This document shows, in pieces, positions 53,970 through 62,401 of a stretch of 64,000 bases of DNA. The translations under genes and the position numbers were made by a program. The first letter of the stretch is position 1. Each line of letters begins with the position of its first letter. Below the pieces are notes generated by a model. That model did not search any database. It was not told the origin of the DNA and worked only from the letters and a program-made list of their open reading frames with translations. This stretch comes from Flavobacterium sp. J49 (lineage in GTDB: Bacteria; Bacteroidota; Bacteroidia; Flavobacteriales; Flavobacteriaceae): positions 825,938 through 889,937 of the forward strand of contig NZ_JAAQQU010000104.1 in the NCBI RefSeq assembly GCF_011742145.1, written 5' to 3'.

Positions 53970-54926
53970 ATGAAAGTAACCCAACATATCGAAAACGCCA
54001 ACGGGAAACCGTTATTCTCTTTCGAGATTTTACCGCCACTGAAAGGGCAAAATATCCAATCGATTTTTGACAGCATTGACCCGTTGATGGAATTCAATCC
54101 GCCGTTTATTGATGTGACTTACCATCGAGAAGAATATGAATACAAAGAATTGCCCAGCGGTTTGCTGCAAAAGAAAGTTGTCAAAAAACGTCCGGGAACG
54201 GTAGGGATTTGTGCCGGAATTCAGAACAAATACAATGTGGATGCGATTCCGCATATATTGTGCGGCGGTTTTACCAAAGAAGATACCGAAAACTTGTTGA
54301 TTGACTTGGATTTCCTCGGAATTGACAATGTTGTGGCACTTCGCGGCGATGCTTTGAAAACGGAAACCTATTTCCATCCAGAGAAAGAAGGCAATGCTTA
54401 TGCGACCGAATTGGTGACACAAATCAGCAATTTGAACAATGGTATTTATTTGGATGAAGATTTAAAAAATTCTGCCAAGACGAATTTCTGTATAGGTGTA
54501 GCCGGTTATCCCGAAAAACACATGGAAGCACCAAGTTTGGACAGTGATATTCATTTCTTAAAACAGAAAATTAAAAACGGTGCGGAATACATCATCACAC
54601 AAATGTTTTTTGACAATAAAAAATTCTTCGATTTTGTAGACAAATGCAGAGCAGCTGGCATTACAGTGCCGATTATCCCCGGATTAAAACCGATTGCGAC
54701 TAAGAAGCAATTGAACCTAATCCCGCACCGATTCAGTTTGGAGTTGCCCGACGATTTAATCATGGCAGTTGTAAAAGCCAAAGACAATGATGCCGTAAAG
54801 CAAATTGGTATTGAGTGGTGTGTGGCGCAAAGTAAGGAATTGGTAGCGGCCGGAATTCCGGTGTTACATTACTATTCAATGGGAAAAGCGGAGAATATTA
54901 AGGCGATTGCGAAACAGGTTTTTTAA
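53970..54926 (+). CDS. metF: Methylenetetrahydrofolate reductase
   Basis: 318 aa TIM-barrel flavoprotein: PLFSFEILPPLKGQNIQSIF at the N-terminus, FIDVTYHREEYEY, NVVALRGD (FAD/folate site), GVAGYPEKHMEAP and YIITQMFFDNKKFFDFV. It makes 5-methyl-THF, the methyl donor for MetH. It follows metH part 2 by 73 bp. The gap has related but degenerate CAGACAACAGATA-type repeats (53941-53969). Likely under the same SAM-I control. Confidence 0.97.
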   Translation: MKVTQHIENANGKPLFSFEILPPLKGQNIQSIFDSIDPLMEFNPPFIDVTYHREEYEYKELPSGLLQKKVVKKRPGTVGICAGIQNKYNVDAIPHILCGGFTKEDTENLLIDLDFLGIDNVVALRGDALKTETYFHPEKEGNAYATELVTQISNLNNGIYLDEDLKNSAKTNFCIGVAGYPEKHMEAPSLDSDIHFLKQKIKNGAEYIITQMFFDNKKFFDFVDKCRAAGITVPIIPGLKPIATKKQLNLIPHRFSLELPDDLIMAVVKAKDNDAVKQIGIEWCVAQSKELVAAGIPVLHYYSMGKAENIKAIAKQVF

Positions 54927-54953
54927 ACTGATTTTGCAAAAGACCAATCCTGA

Positions 54954-55012
54954 CTAGCCCCGATGGGAATGGCTACCTTGTAGCATGGACAGCGGGAATA
55001 GGGACAACAAAA
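54954..55012 (+). repeat. Interspersed TAGCCC repeat, copy C
   Basis: CTAGCCCCGATGGGAATGGC, then ACCTTGTAGCATGGACAGCG and GGAATAGGG. It shares the TAGCCCCGAT start and GCGGGAATA core with copy B and lies after metF. Confidence 0.5.
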
Positions 55013-55023
55013 ATGCCCGAACC

Positions 55024-55045
55024 ACCTGCCTGCCGGCAGGCAGGT
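55024..55045. repeat. Perfect 22-nt palindrome (half-site ACCTGCCTGCC)
   Basis: ACCTGCCTGCC followed directly by its reverse complement. The core CCTGCCGGCAGG also occurs at 49331. It lies between metF and the acyloxyacyl hydrolase gene, directly after the TAGCCC repeat. Confidence 0.8.
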
Positions 55046-55134
55046 TCGCTCCTAAATTTAAAAATACCGAATGTCCACTGGACATTCTCCTCTTAATATC
55101 AAATCCATTATATTTGTGCGTTTTAAATTTTAGG

Positions 55135-56223
55135 ATGAAGAAAATTTACCTGCTTTTATTATTGTTTGCCTTTTCGGGTTTTGCTCAAAATGCCAATCCT
55201 TTTGCCATTGAAGCGGCTGTTTTAAGGGGAAATATTTTACCACATACAGAAGACATGTACCACTTGGTCAACGGTCATCCGAAAGGTTTTATGTTGTCTT
55301 TGGTCAATAGAACAGATGGTTCCAAAGAATGGCATCGCGCTTACAATTACCCGGATTATGGCGGTTATTTTTTGTATCAGGACTTTAAAAGTCAGGCTTT
55401 AGGACAAAATTACGCCGTGGGCGCATTGTACAATTTTTACTTTTTGAAAAGACACTTGCAGCTCAAATTGTCCCAAGGGATTGCTTATACGACTAATCCT
55501 TATGACAAAGTAGCCAACAGCAGAAACAAGGCTTTTGGGAGTAAGTTTATGGGCAATACCAATATTGGTTTGGCTTATGACCATCAAAATTTGTTTAAAA
55601 ACATAGGGTTTCAAGCCGGACTTTTATTCACGCATTATTCTAATGGAAGGGTAAAATCGCCTAATAGCGGCATTAATACTTATGTGCTGAATCTTGGGGT
55701 AAGTTATAATTTTGCCGATGATTTGAAACGCGAAGTCGATACTACATCCGCCCAGAAAAGCTATAAAGAACCGATTCATTATAATTTTGTGGTCCGCACC
55801 GGAATTAACGAAAATCCCATTATCAACAGCGGTCAATTTCCTTTTTACCATATTGGTTTTTATGCCGATAAACGTTTGAACCGAAAATCGGCTTTGCAGT
55901 TGGGTGCCGAATTGTTTTTGACCAATTCTATTCAGGAGTATATCAAATATTATTCGGTCGCTTATCCGGAAGACAATATCGATCCCGATACGGATTATAA
56001 GAGAGTCGGAATTTTTATTGGGCACGAGTTGCTCATCAACCGAATTTCGCTCGAAGCCCAGGTAGGTTATTATGCCTACCAACCGTTTAAAAAAGACATT
56101 CCGATTTATGATAGGGTCGGAATTAAATATTATTTCACCAAGAAAATCTTTGGCGGATTTACCATCAAAACGCATTTGTTCTTGGCAGAAGCTTTGGAGT
56201 TTGGTCTTGGTTACCGATTATAA
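55135..56223 (+). CDS. Acyloxyacyl hydrolase / PagL-like outer-membrane protein
   Basis: 362 aa from ATG 55135. The longer in-frame reading from 54985 runs through the palindromic repeat and is rejected. Signal peptide to about 18 (FAFSGFAQ). A beta-barrel follows. The active-site-like stretch LLFTHYSNGRVKSPNSGINT (about 162-181) has the His-x-Ser-Asn pattern of PagL-type lipid A 3-O-deacylases, and a C-terminal barrel ends FGLGYRL. A lipid A remodelling role is inferred from the motif. Confidence 0.82.
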   Translation: MKKIYLLLLLFAFSGFAQNANPFAIEAAVLRGNILPHTEDMYHLVNGHPKGFMLSLVNRTDGSKEWHRAYNYPDYGGYFLYQDFKSQALGQNYAVGALYNFYFLKRHLQLKLSQGIAYTTNPYDKVANSRNKAFGSKFMGNTNIGLAYDHQNLFKNIGFQAGLLFTHYSNGRVKSPNSGINTYVLNLGVSYNFADDLKREVDTTSAQKSYKEPIHYNFVVRTGINENPIINSGQFPFYHIGFYADKRLNRKSALQLGAELFLTNSIQEYIKYYSVAYPEDNIDPDTDYKRVGIFIGHELLINRISLEAQVGYYAYQPFKKDIPIYDRVGIKYYFTKKIFGGFTIKTHLFLAEALEFGLGYRL

Positions 56224-56234
56224 AAAGTAAAATC

Positions 56235-56984
56235 ATGAAAAAGTTTTCCTTATTAATAGTGTTGTTTTGGATGCTGAACGCTTGCGAAAAACCAAGTGAT
56301 TGTGTAGAAAGTACGGGTGCCATCATTACCAAAGAAGTGGAAGTGCAAGCTTTCAAAAAAATCAAAGTCTATCGCGGTATTGAAGTTGTGATTACCCAAG
56401 GTTTGGAGCACAAAGTAGAAATTGTCGCCGGAGAAAATTTTATCAATAATGTTCAGGTTATTCAAAACGGTGACCAACTGATTTTTAAAGATGACAGCAG
56501 TTGCAATTGGGTTCGCGCTTATGGTACGACTAAGATTTTGGTCACTACACCAACCTTAGAAGAAGTGTATTCAAAAACAGATAGGGATATTAGTTCTAAT
56601 GGCGTTTTGACTTTTCCGAACATCACTTTTATAGCCATGGATAAGGACGGAGATGGCGAAAGCGGTGCCGGAACTGGCGATTTTAACTTGACAGTGAATA
56701 ACAATTATTTGTATATCGCCAATAATAATGTATCGCGGTTTTATCTTTCGGGACAAACCAATTTAGCCGAGTTTAATTTCTATTTTGGAGATGGAAGAAT
56801 CGAAGCCGAGAATCTAACGGCACAAAACATCAAAGTGTTTCACCGTGGTTCCAATGATATGACGGTAAGACCGATTCAAAGTATTATTGGCACGATGAAC
56901 AGCACCGGAAACATTATCTTAAAAAATGTTCCGCCTATTGTAAATGTGGCCGAATTGTACCAGGGCAATGTGATTTATCCTTAA
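56235..56984 (+). CDS. DUF2807 (putative head-GIN domain) lipoprotein
   Basis: 249 aa. Lipoprotein signal with lipobox LNAC (Cys about 17). The body is a beta-helix-like DUF2807 repeat domain: QAFKKIKVYRGIEVVITQG at its start, then KILVTTPTLEEVYSKTDRD and regular Asn/Gly-rich strands. Members are often auto-adhesin-like and uncharacterised. It begins 11 bp after the hydrolase stop and is likely co-transcribed with it. Confidence 0.88.
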   Translation: MKKFSLLIVLFWMLNACEKPSDCVESTGAIITKEVEVQAFKKIKVYRGIEVVITQGLEHKVEIVAGENFINNVQVIQNGDQLIFKDDSSCNWVRAYGTTKILVTTPTLEEVYSKTDRDISSNGVLTFPNITFIAMDKDGDGESGAGTGDFNLTVNNNYLYIANNNVSRFYLSGQTNLAEFNFYFGDGRIEAENLTAQNIKVFHRGSNDMTVRPIQSIIGTMNSTGNIILKNVPPIVNVAELYQGNVIYP

Positions 56985-56995
56985 GTTGCGGAACA

Positions 56996-57895
56996 CTATT
57001 TTTTAGTTTTTTCCCTAAAAATTTGCTCCAAATTCTTGCTTTTCAAGCTTATCTGAAGCGTTTTCAAACCATTGTCATGCGCAAAGTCGAATACTTTCGG
57101 ACGCATGTCTTCTTCGGTATTGAAGGTTAGCAACCAAATATTGTCAGTTGTATTTTTATAGGTTTTGATGTCGTTTAAATTGGCCAATAAAGTCGCGTCA
57201 ATGGCTTTGTCAAATTCCACTTCGATGATTTGTTCTTTTTCTTCCGAAACCAGTTTGTCCAGTTTTTTATCGGTTACAATTTTGCCGTGGTCAATGATGA
57301 TGACGCGGTCGCAAATGGCTTCCACTTCTTGCATGATGTGTGTTGATAGAAAAACGGTTTTGTCTTTCCCTACATTCTTAATTACATTTCTGATTTCCAC
57401 CAATTGATTTGGATCTAATCCTGTAGTCGGTTCATCCAAAATCAACACATCGGGATTGTGTAAAAGTGCGGTCGCTAAGCCAACACGCTGACGAAAACCT
57501 TTTGATAATTGACCTATTTTTTTATGACTTTCCGGTGTTAAACCGGTTAATTCGATGACTTCTTCAATACGCGATTGGGCTACCTTATACACATCGGCAT
57601 TGAAAGCCAAATATTCGCGGACATATAAATCCAAGTATAACGGATTGTGTTCGGGCAAATAACCAACAGATTTTTGCACCTGAATTTGCGCTTCATTGAC
57701 ATCATTGCCATTTACGGCAGCCGAACCTTCATCGGCATTGATATAAGTGGTCAAAATTTTCATTAAAGTAGATTTTCCGGCGCCATTCGGACCCAAAAAA
57801 CCTACGATTTCTCCTTTTTTAATGGAAAACGAAACATTGTCGAGTGCTTTTTGCGCACCATAACTTTTGGAAATATTTTGAACTTCTATCGACAT
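56996..57895 (-). CDS. gldA: Gliding-motility ABC transporter ATPase GldA
   Basis: 299 aa ABC ATPase with Walker A GFLGPNGAGKSTLMKIL, signature LSKGFRQRVGLATALL, Walker B VLILDEPTTGLDP and the switch His in FLSTHIMQEV. Length and the start MSIEVQNISKSYGAQKALD agree with F. johnsoniae GldA. Its known partners are GldF and GldG, which are not in this window. It stands alone on the minus strand, convergent with the DUF2807 gene. Confidence 0.9.
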   Translation of the reverse strand: MSIEVQNISKSYGAQKALDNVSFSIKKGEIVGFLGPNGAGKSTLMKILTTYINADEGSAAVNGNDVNEAQIQVQKSVGYLPEHNPLYLDLYVREYLAFNADVYKVAQSRIEEVIELTGLTPESHKKIGQLSKGFRQRVGLATALLHNPDVLILDEPTTGLDPNQLVEIRNVIKNVGKDKTVFLSTHIMQEVEAICDRVIIIDHGKIVTDKKLDKLVSEEKEQIIEVEFDKAIDATLLANLNDIKTYKNTTDNIWLLTFNTEEDMRPKVFDFAHDNGLKTLQISLKSKNLEQIFREKTKK

Positions 57896-58022
57896 AAACG
57901 TAATATTTGGAGCAAATGTAAAGAGAAAAAAAACAGCAACTAATTTTTTTTGATGAGATTAACTTTCTTTTTCAAAGCAAAATTAGATTCCTATATTTAC
58001 CCTTCGAATAAATTTAAAAACT

Positions 58023-58955
58023 ATGAAAAAGTATCTTTTAGTCTTTCTTGCCTGTGGATTTTTGGGTCAAGCCCAAAATAAACCGGTTATTTCTAAAGCT
58101 GAAGTAGTCCGAATTGAAACCGAATTGGCTTCAGACAAAATGCAAGGCCGAAAAGTGTTTACCGCAGGAATCGATTCGGCCTCTGTTTTTATTGAAAAAG
58201 AGTTTGCCAAAATCGGGCTCGACTATTACAAAGGACTAAACAGTTACCGACAAGAATTTAAGGGAAAAGGCAAAGCCGCAAATAACGTTATCGGCGTCTT
58301 AAAAGGCAAATCAAAACCGGAGGAGTTTGTGGTTTTCTCGGCGCATTATGATCATTTGGGAACAATCAGCGGTAGCAACGACACCATTTATAATGGAGCC
58401 AATGATGATGCGTCAGGCACTACAGCGGTGATTGCGTTGGCACAATACTTTAAAGAATTGAATCAAAACGAACGCACGATTATTTTTGTAGCGTTCACAG
58501 CAGAAGAAGTAGGAGGTTATGGTTCGGGTTATTTTTCTAAAAACATTAATCCGGAACAAGTAGTAGCGATGTTTAATATTGAAATGATAGGCACCGAAAG
58601 TAAGTGGAATAAAAACTCTGCTTACATCACCGGATTTGAAAAATCAGATTTCGGGACCATTTTGCAAAAGAACCTCAAAGGCACGGATTTTAATTTTTAT
58701 CCCGATCCTTATCCAACGGAACAACTTTTTTATCGTTCGGATAATGCAAGATTAGCAGCAGTTGGCGTTCCGGCGCACACGATTTCAACCTCTAAAATGG
58801 ATTCGGAACCCAATTACCACCAACTAAGCGATGAGGTTTCGACTTTAGACTTAGACAACATGACCGAAATCATCAAAGCAATTGCCCTTAGTTCAGAATC
58901 AATTATCAATGGAAAAGACACGCCAAAGCGAATTGAAAAGTTACCACGCAATTAA
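58023..58955 (+). CDS. M28 family zinc metallopeptidase, exported
   Basis: 310 aa. Signal peptide to about 17 (GFLGQAQ). Di-zinc aminopeptidase motifs: VVFSAHYDHLGT (zinc His), NDDASGTTAVIALAQYF (bridging Asp), VAFTAEEVGGYGSGYF (catalytic Glu and zinc Glu), and a late HTISTSKMD (zinc His). It removes N-terminal residues from peptides in the envelope. Single-gene unit upstream of the Phe leader. Confidence 0.93.
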   Translation: MKKYLLVFLACGFLGQAQNKPVISKAEVVRIETELASDKMQGRKVFTAGIDSASVFIEKEFAKIGLDYYKGLNSYRQEFKGKGKAANNVIGVLKGKSKPEEFVVFSAHYDHLGTISGSNDTIYNGANDDASGTTAVIALAQYFKELNQNERTIIFVAFTAEEVGGYGSGYFSKNINPEQVVAMFNIEMIGTESKWNKNSAYITGFEKSDFGTILQKNLKGTDFNFYPDPYPTEQLFYRSDNARLAAVGVPAHTISTSKMDSEPNYHQLSDEVSTLDLDNMTEIIKAIALSSESIINGKDTPKRIEKLPRN

Positions 58956-58993
58956 TTTTACGAAAACGTTACCTTAATTTTTTTTGCCAAGTC

Positions 58994-59026
58994 TTGTAAA
59001 ACGGACGTTTTATTTTTTTACATTAG
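58994..59026 (+). promoter_or_regulatory. Candidate promoter of the pheA operon leader
   Basis: TTG (58994-58996), a 22 nt spacer and TACATTAG (59019-59026), a near match to TAnnTTTG. It places the start of transcription close to 59032, about a dozen nucleotides before the leader ATG. Confidence 0.5.
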
Positions 59027-59044
59027 CCAAACAGAATAACAACA

Positions 59045-59134
59045 ATGAGACAATTTAACACCTTTTATAACTATTTCTTTTATTTCTTCTTCGGACAGAA
59101 AAAGGGATTAGTATTGTGTTATGTGAAAAAGTAA
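59045..59134 (+). CDS. Phe/Tyr-rich leader peptide (29 aa) of the pheA operon
   Basis: ATG 59045, stop TAA 59132-59134. Residues 4-16 read FNTFYNYFFYFFF, holding all seven Phe and three of four Tyr; the rest is GQKKGLVLCYVKK. Codon 4 is at 59054 and codon 16 ends at 59092. The operon behind it makes phenylalanine and tyrosine precursors, so this is the expected sensing peptide for a Phe attenuator. Confidence 0.9.
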   Translation: MRQFNTFYNYFFYFFFGQKKGLVLCYVKK

Positions 59135-59186
59135 ATTTTTAAAACAATGATAATATGAATCCCGACGAAAGTTGGGATTTTTTTTT
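59104..59186 (+). promoter_or_regulatory. Transcription attenuator of the pheA operon
   Basis: Terminator: AATCCCGAC (59158-59166), GAAA loop, GTTGGGATT (59171-59179), then eight T. 9 bp with one G-U. Antiterminator: GGGATTAGTATT (59104-59115) pairs with AATATGAATCCC (59152-59163), 12 positions with one mismatch and one G-U. Both need AATCCC, so they exclude each other. The 5' strand lies within leader codons 20-24. Confidence 0.85.
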
Positions 59187-59192
59187 GACTAT

Positions 59193-60020
59193 ATGGAAAC
59201 AAAAATCGCAATACAAGGCATCAAAGGTTCTTTTCACCACCAAGTCGCGCAGGAATATTTTCAGCAGGAACATGCTCTTGACGAATGCATGTCGTTTGAT
59301 GACTTAGTAAAAAGTTTGGTCAACAACCGCTCGCACAAAGGCGTGATGGCGTTGGAAAATTCTATCGCCGGTTCGATTATTCCGAATTATGCTTTAATTG
59401 ACCGAAATAATCTGCACATTATTGGCGAACATTATCTCGACATTCACATGAACTTGATGGGCTTAAAAGGGCAAAAAATAGAAGACATTACAGAAGTCCA
59501 TTCGCATCCGATTGCGTTGTTGCAATGTGCCGTTTTCTTTAGCCAATATCCGCACATTAAATTGGTTGAAAGTGGTGATACCGCCGAAACCGCACGTCGT
59601 ATTCAGGAGCAAAAGTTAACCGGAATAGGCGCCGTGGCTGCTCCGATTGCCGCCAAATTATATGATTTAGAAATATTAGCTGCCGGAATTCACACCATTC
59701 AAAGTAACAAAACCCGCTTTGTAATTGTCAAAACCACCAATAAAGAGTGGCCAAAAGAAGAGATTAATAAAGCCTCTATAAAGTTTGAGTTGGATGACAC
59801 ACCGGGAAGTTTGGCCACGGTTTTAAATGTGATGAACAACTGCAAACTGAATCTCACCAAAATCCAATCGATGCCAATTATAGAAACGCCTTTTCAGTAT
59901 TCTTTTTTTGTGGATGTGATTTTTGAAAAGTACAAACATTATGAAAAAGCCAAAAATATTTTAGACCTAATGACCACGCATTTCAAGGTATTAGGGGAAT
60001 ACAAAAACGGAAGATTATGA
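59193..60020 (+). CDS. pheA: Prephenate dehydratase with ACT domain
   Basis: 275 aa from ATG 59193. A start 21 nt upstream would lie in the terminator. The PDT domain (about 1-180) has IAIQGIKGSFHHQVAQEYF, NSIAGSIIPNYAL and NKTRFVIV. The ACT domain (about 195-275) has FELDDTPGSLATVLNVM. It converts prephenate to phenylpyruvate, with Phe feedback through ACT. It overlaps the aminotransferase start by 4 nt (ATGA) and is the first structural gene after the attenuator. Confidence 0.96.
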   Translation: METKIAIQGIKGSFHHQVAQEYFQQEHALDECMSFDDLVKSLVNNRSHKGVMALENSIAGSIIPNYALIDRNNLHIIGEHYLDIHMNLMGLKGQKIEDITEVHSHPIALLQCAVFFSQYPHIKLVESGDTAETARRIQEQKLTGIGAVAAPIAAKLYDLEILAAGIHTIQSNKTRFVIVKTTNKEWPKEEINKASIKFELDDTPGSLATVLNVMNNCKLNLTKIQSMPIIETPFQYSFFVDVIFEKYKHYEKAKNILDLMTTHFKVLGEYKNGRL

Positions 60021-61165
60021 TAACAACTGCCAACCGATTAAACAGCGTTCAAGAATATTATTTCTCCAGAAAATTGCGAGAAGTACGCCAACTCATTGCC
60101 GAAGGAAAGCCTGTCATCAACATGGGTATCGGCAGTCCCGATTTGGCACCTGAAAAAACCGTGATTGAGGCCATGAGCCAATCGATGTTAGACGACAAAG
60201 CCCACGAATACCAAAGCTATCAAGGCTTGCCTGAATTGCGAAAAGGCATGGCTGATTTTTATGCCAATCAGTTTAAAGTTGCGTTAGATTTCAATTCCGA
60301 AATTTTGCCGTTAATGGGTTCCAAAGAAGGCATAATGCTCATTTCTTTGGCTTTTTTAAACGAAGGCGATGAGGTGTTGATTCCCAATCCGGGTTATCCG
60401 ACGTATGCTTCAGTGACTGAATTGGTTCAGGCAAAAGCAATCAATTATGATTTGACGAAAGCCAACGATTGGCAACCCGATTTTGAAGCTTTGGAGCAAA
60501 CGGATTTGTCGAAAGTCAAACTCATGTGGGTTTCGTATCCGCACATGCCAACCGGTGCTAATGGAACGGTGGAATTGTTTAAAAAGCTAATTGCTTTTGG
60601 CAAAAAATACCAAATTTTAATTGTCAATGACAATCCGTACAGTTTTGTGCTGAATGACCACCCGATTTCGATTTTGCAAGTTGAGGGTGCCAAAGAGATA
60701 GCTTTAGAGTTGAATTCTTTATCTAAGACCTATAATATGGCCGGTTGGCGTGTGGGAATGGTTTTAGGAAATCCAACTTTAATCGACGCGGTGTTGAAAG
60801 TCAAAAGCAATATGGACAGCGGGATGTTTTACGGTATTCAAAAAGGGGCAATTGAAGCGTTGAAATTGGGTCAAGATTGGTTTGGAAAGCAAAACGAAAT
60901 TTACAACAAACGCCGAAATCTAATCTTCCAATTGGCTGAAAAATTAGATTGTACTTTCGATAGAAGCAGTGTTGGTTTGTTTGTTTGGGCCAAATTACCC
61001 GAAGACATTTCAGCGGAAGCCTTTATTGACAAAGTTTTAATCGAAAAGCATATCTTCATTACGCCCGGAATTATATTTGGCAGCAATGGGGAAGGGTACA
61101 TTCGATTTTCGCTTTGCGTTACCGAAGAAAAAATACAGGAAGCTATAAAAAGAATTACGAATTAG
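60017..61165 (+). CDS. Class I/II pyridoxal-phosphate aminotransferase
   Basis: 382 aa fold-type I aminotransferase. Gly/Asn motif NMGIGSPDLAPEKTV, VLIPNPGYPTYASV, NDNPYSFV and the PLP Lys in LNSLSKTYNMAGWRVGMVLG (about 235-254). In this operon it most likely transaminates phenylpyruvate and 4-hydroxyphenylpyruvate, the last step of Phe and Tyr synthesis. Start overlaps the pheA stop. Confidence 0.92.
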   Translation: MITTANRLNSVQEYYFSRKLREVRQLIAEGKPVINMGIGSPDLAPEKTVIEAMSQSMLDDKAHEYQSYQGLPELRKGMADFYANQFKVALDFNSEILPLMGSKEGIMLISLAFLNEGDEVLIPNPGYPTYASVTELVQAKAINYDLTKANDWQPDFEALEQTDLSKVKLMWVSYPHMPTGANGTVELFKKLIAFGKKYQILIVNDNPYSFVLNDHPISILQVEGAKEIALELNSLSKTYNMAGWRVGMVLGNPTLIDAVLKVKSNMDSGMFYGIQKGAIEALKLGQDWFGKQNEIYNKRRNLIFQLAEKLDCTFDRSSVGLFVWAKLPEDISAEAFIDKVLIEKHIFITPGIIFGSNGEGYIRFSLCVTEEKIQEAIKRITN

Positions 61166-61217
61166 AAATTACGAATTACGAATTGGATTTTACTAAATTT
61201 ACAGAAGATAAAAAGCT

Positions 61218-62300
61218 ATGAATATTACAGCAGACAACAGAAAGTGGTTAGATGATTTTAACTTGAGTCATCCTTTGGTAATCGCAGGACCATGCAGCGC
61301 GGAAACCGAAGAACAAGTGTTGAAGATTGCACGCGAATTGAAAAATTCTGACGTGTCCATTTATCGAGCAGGAATTTGGAAACCCAGAACGCGTCCGGGC
61401 GGATTTGAAGGCGTAGGCGCGATTGGTTTAAAATGGTTGCAAAAAGCCAAAGCCGAAACCGGACTGTTAATGGCGACCGAAGTGGCCAATGCAGCCCACG
61501 TAAAATTGGCTTTAGAGCATGATATAGATGTGCTTTGGATTGGCGCAAGAACTACGGTAAATCCGTTTGCCGTTCAGGAAATTGCCGATGCTTTGCAAGG
61601 AACGGATAAAATTGTTTTGGTTAAGAACCCTGTAAATCCCGATTTGGCTTTGTGGATTGGCGGTGTGGAACGTTTGTACAATGCCGGTATCAAAAAGCTA
61701 GGCGTTATCCACAGAGGGTTTTCGACTTATGATAAAACCAAATACAGAAACATACCCGAGTGGCAATTGGCTATCGAATTACAAAGTCGGTTCCCTAATT
61801 TGCCTTTGATTTGTGATCCGTCGCATATTACCGGAAAACGCGACATGATTCAGGAAGTATCGCAGCAAGCTTTGGATTTGAATTATGACGGCTTAATAAT
61901 AGAAACCCATTTTGATCCTGATAATGCTTGGAGTGATGCCGCGCAACAAGTAACACCAACGGTTTTGAAACAAATTTTTGAAGATTTAAGAATCCGTAAG
62001 GTGACCGATGATGCGGATGATTACAACAATCGTTTGGCCAGATTTAGGGTTGATATTGACGAATACGATGGGAAACTGTTGGAGATTCTAGGCAAAAGAA
62101 TGAAAGTCGCCGACAAAATCGGTGCCTTAAAAAAAGAGAAAAACGTGGCTGTTTTACAAAACAAACGATGGAACGAAATCCTAGGCAAAATGATTTTAGA
62201 TGGAGAAGAAAAAGGTTTGAGCGAAGAGTTTATCCTTAAAATCTTCAAAGCCATCCACCAAGAAAGTATCAGCCATCAAGAGAAGATTATTAATAATTAA
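61218..62300 (+). CDS. DAHP synthase / chorismate mutase type II fusion
   Basis: 360 aa. The N-terminal DAHP synthase of the KDO8PS-like class (about 1-260) has VIAGPCSAETEEQVL, IYRAGIWKPRTRPGGFEGVG and LPLICDPSHITGKRDM. The C-terminal AroQ chorismate mutase (about 270-360) has a pattern of VDIDEYDGKLLEILGKRMKV with the ARG/Lys/Glu catalytic set. It joins entry and branch-point steps of aromatic synthesis. It follows the aminotransferase by 52 bp. No tyrA is present here. Confidence 0.95.
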   Translation: MNITADNRKWLDDFNLSHPLVIAGPCSAETEEQVLKIARELKNSDVSIYRAGIWKPRTRPGGFEGVGAIGLKWLQKAKAETGLLMATEVANAAHVKLALEHDIDVLWIGARTTVNPFAVQEIADALQGTDKIVLVKNPVNPDLALWIGGVERLYNAGIKKLGVIHRGFSTYDKTKYRNIPEWQLAIELQSRFPNLPLICDPSHITGKRDMIQEVSQQALDLNYDGLIIETHFDPDNAWSDAAQQVTPTVLKQIFEDLRIRKVTDDADDYNNRLARFRVDIDEYDGKLLEILGKRMKVADKIGALKKEKNVAVLQNKRWNEILGKMILDGEEKGLSEEFILKIFKAIHQESISHQEKIINN

Positions 62301-62321
62301 AGTGATAATTTAGTTAAAACC

Positions 62322-62354
62322 AAAACCTGTTTATTTATTGGCAGGTTTTTTTTG
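62322..62354 (+). terminator. Terminator of the pheA operon
   Basis: AAAACCTG (62322-62329) and CAGGTTTT (62342-62349) form a perfect stem followed by a T-run. Confidence 0.85.
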
Positions 62355-62401
62355 TATCATTGCCCACAATAAAAACAATCTCTAATTTTAAAACAACCAA
62401 A

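Noticed and set aside
54985-55134. N-terminal extension of the acyloxyacyl hydrolase frame
   Set aside because: It translates the palindromic repeat and precedes a normal signal peptide at 55135.
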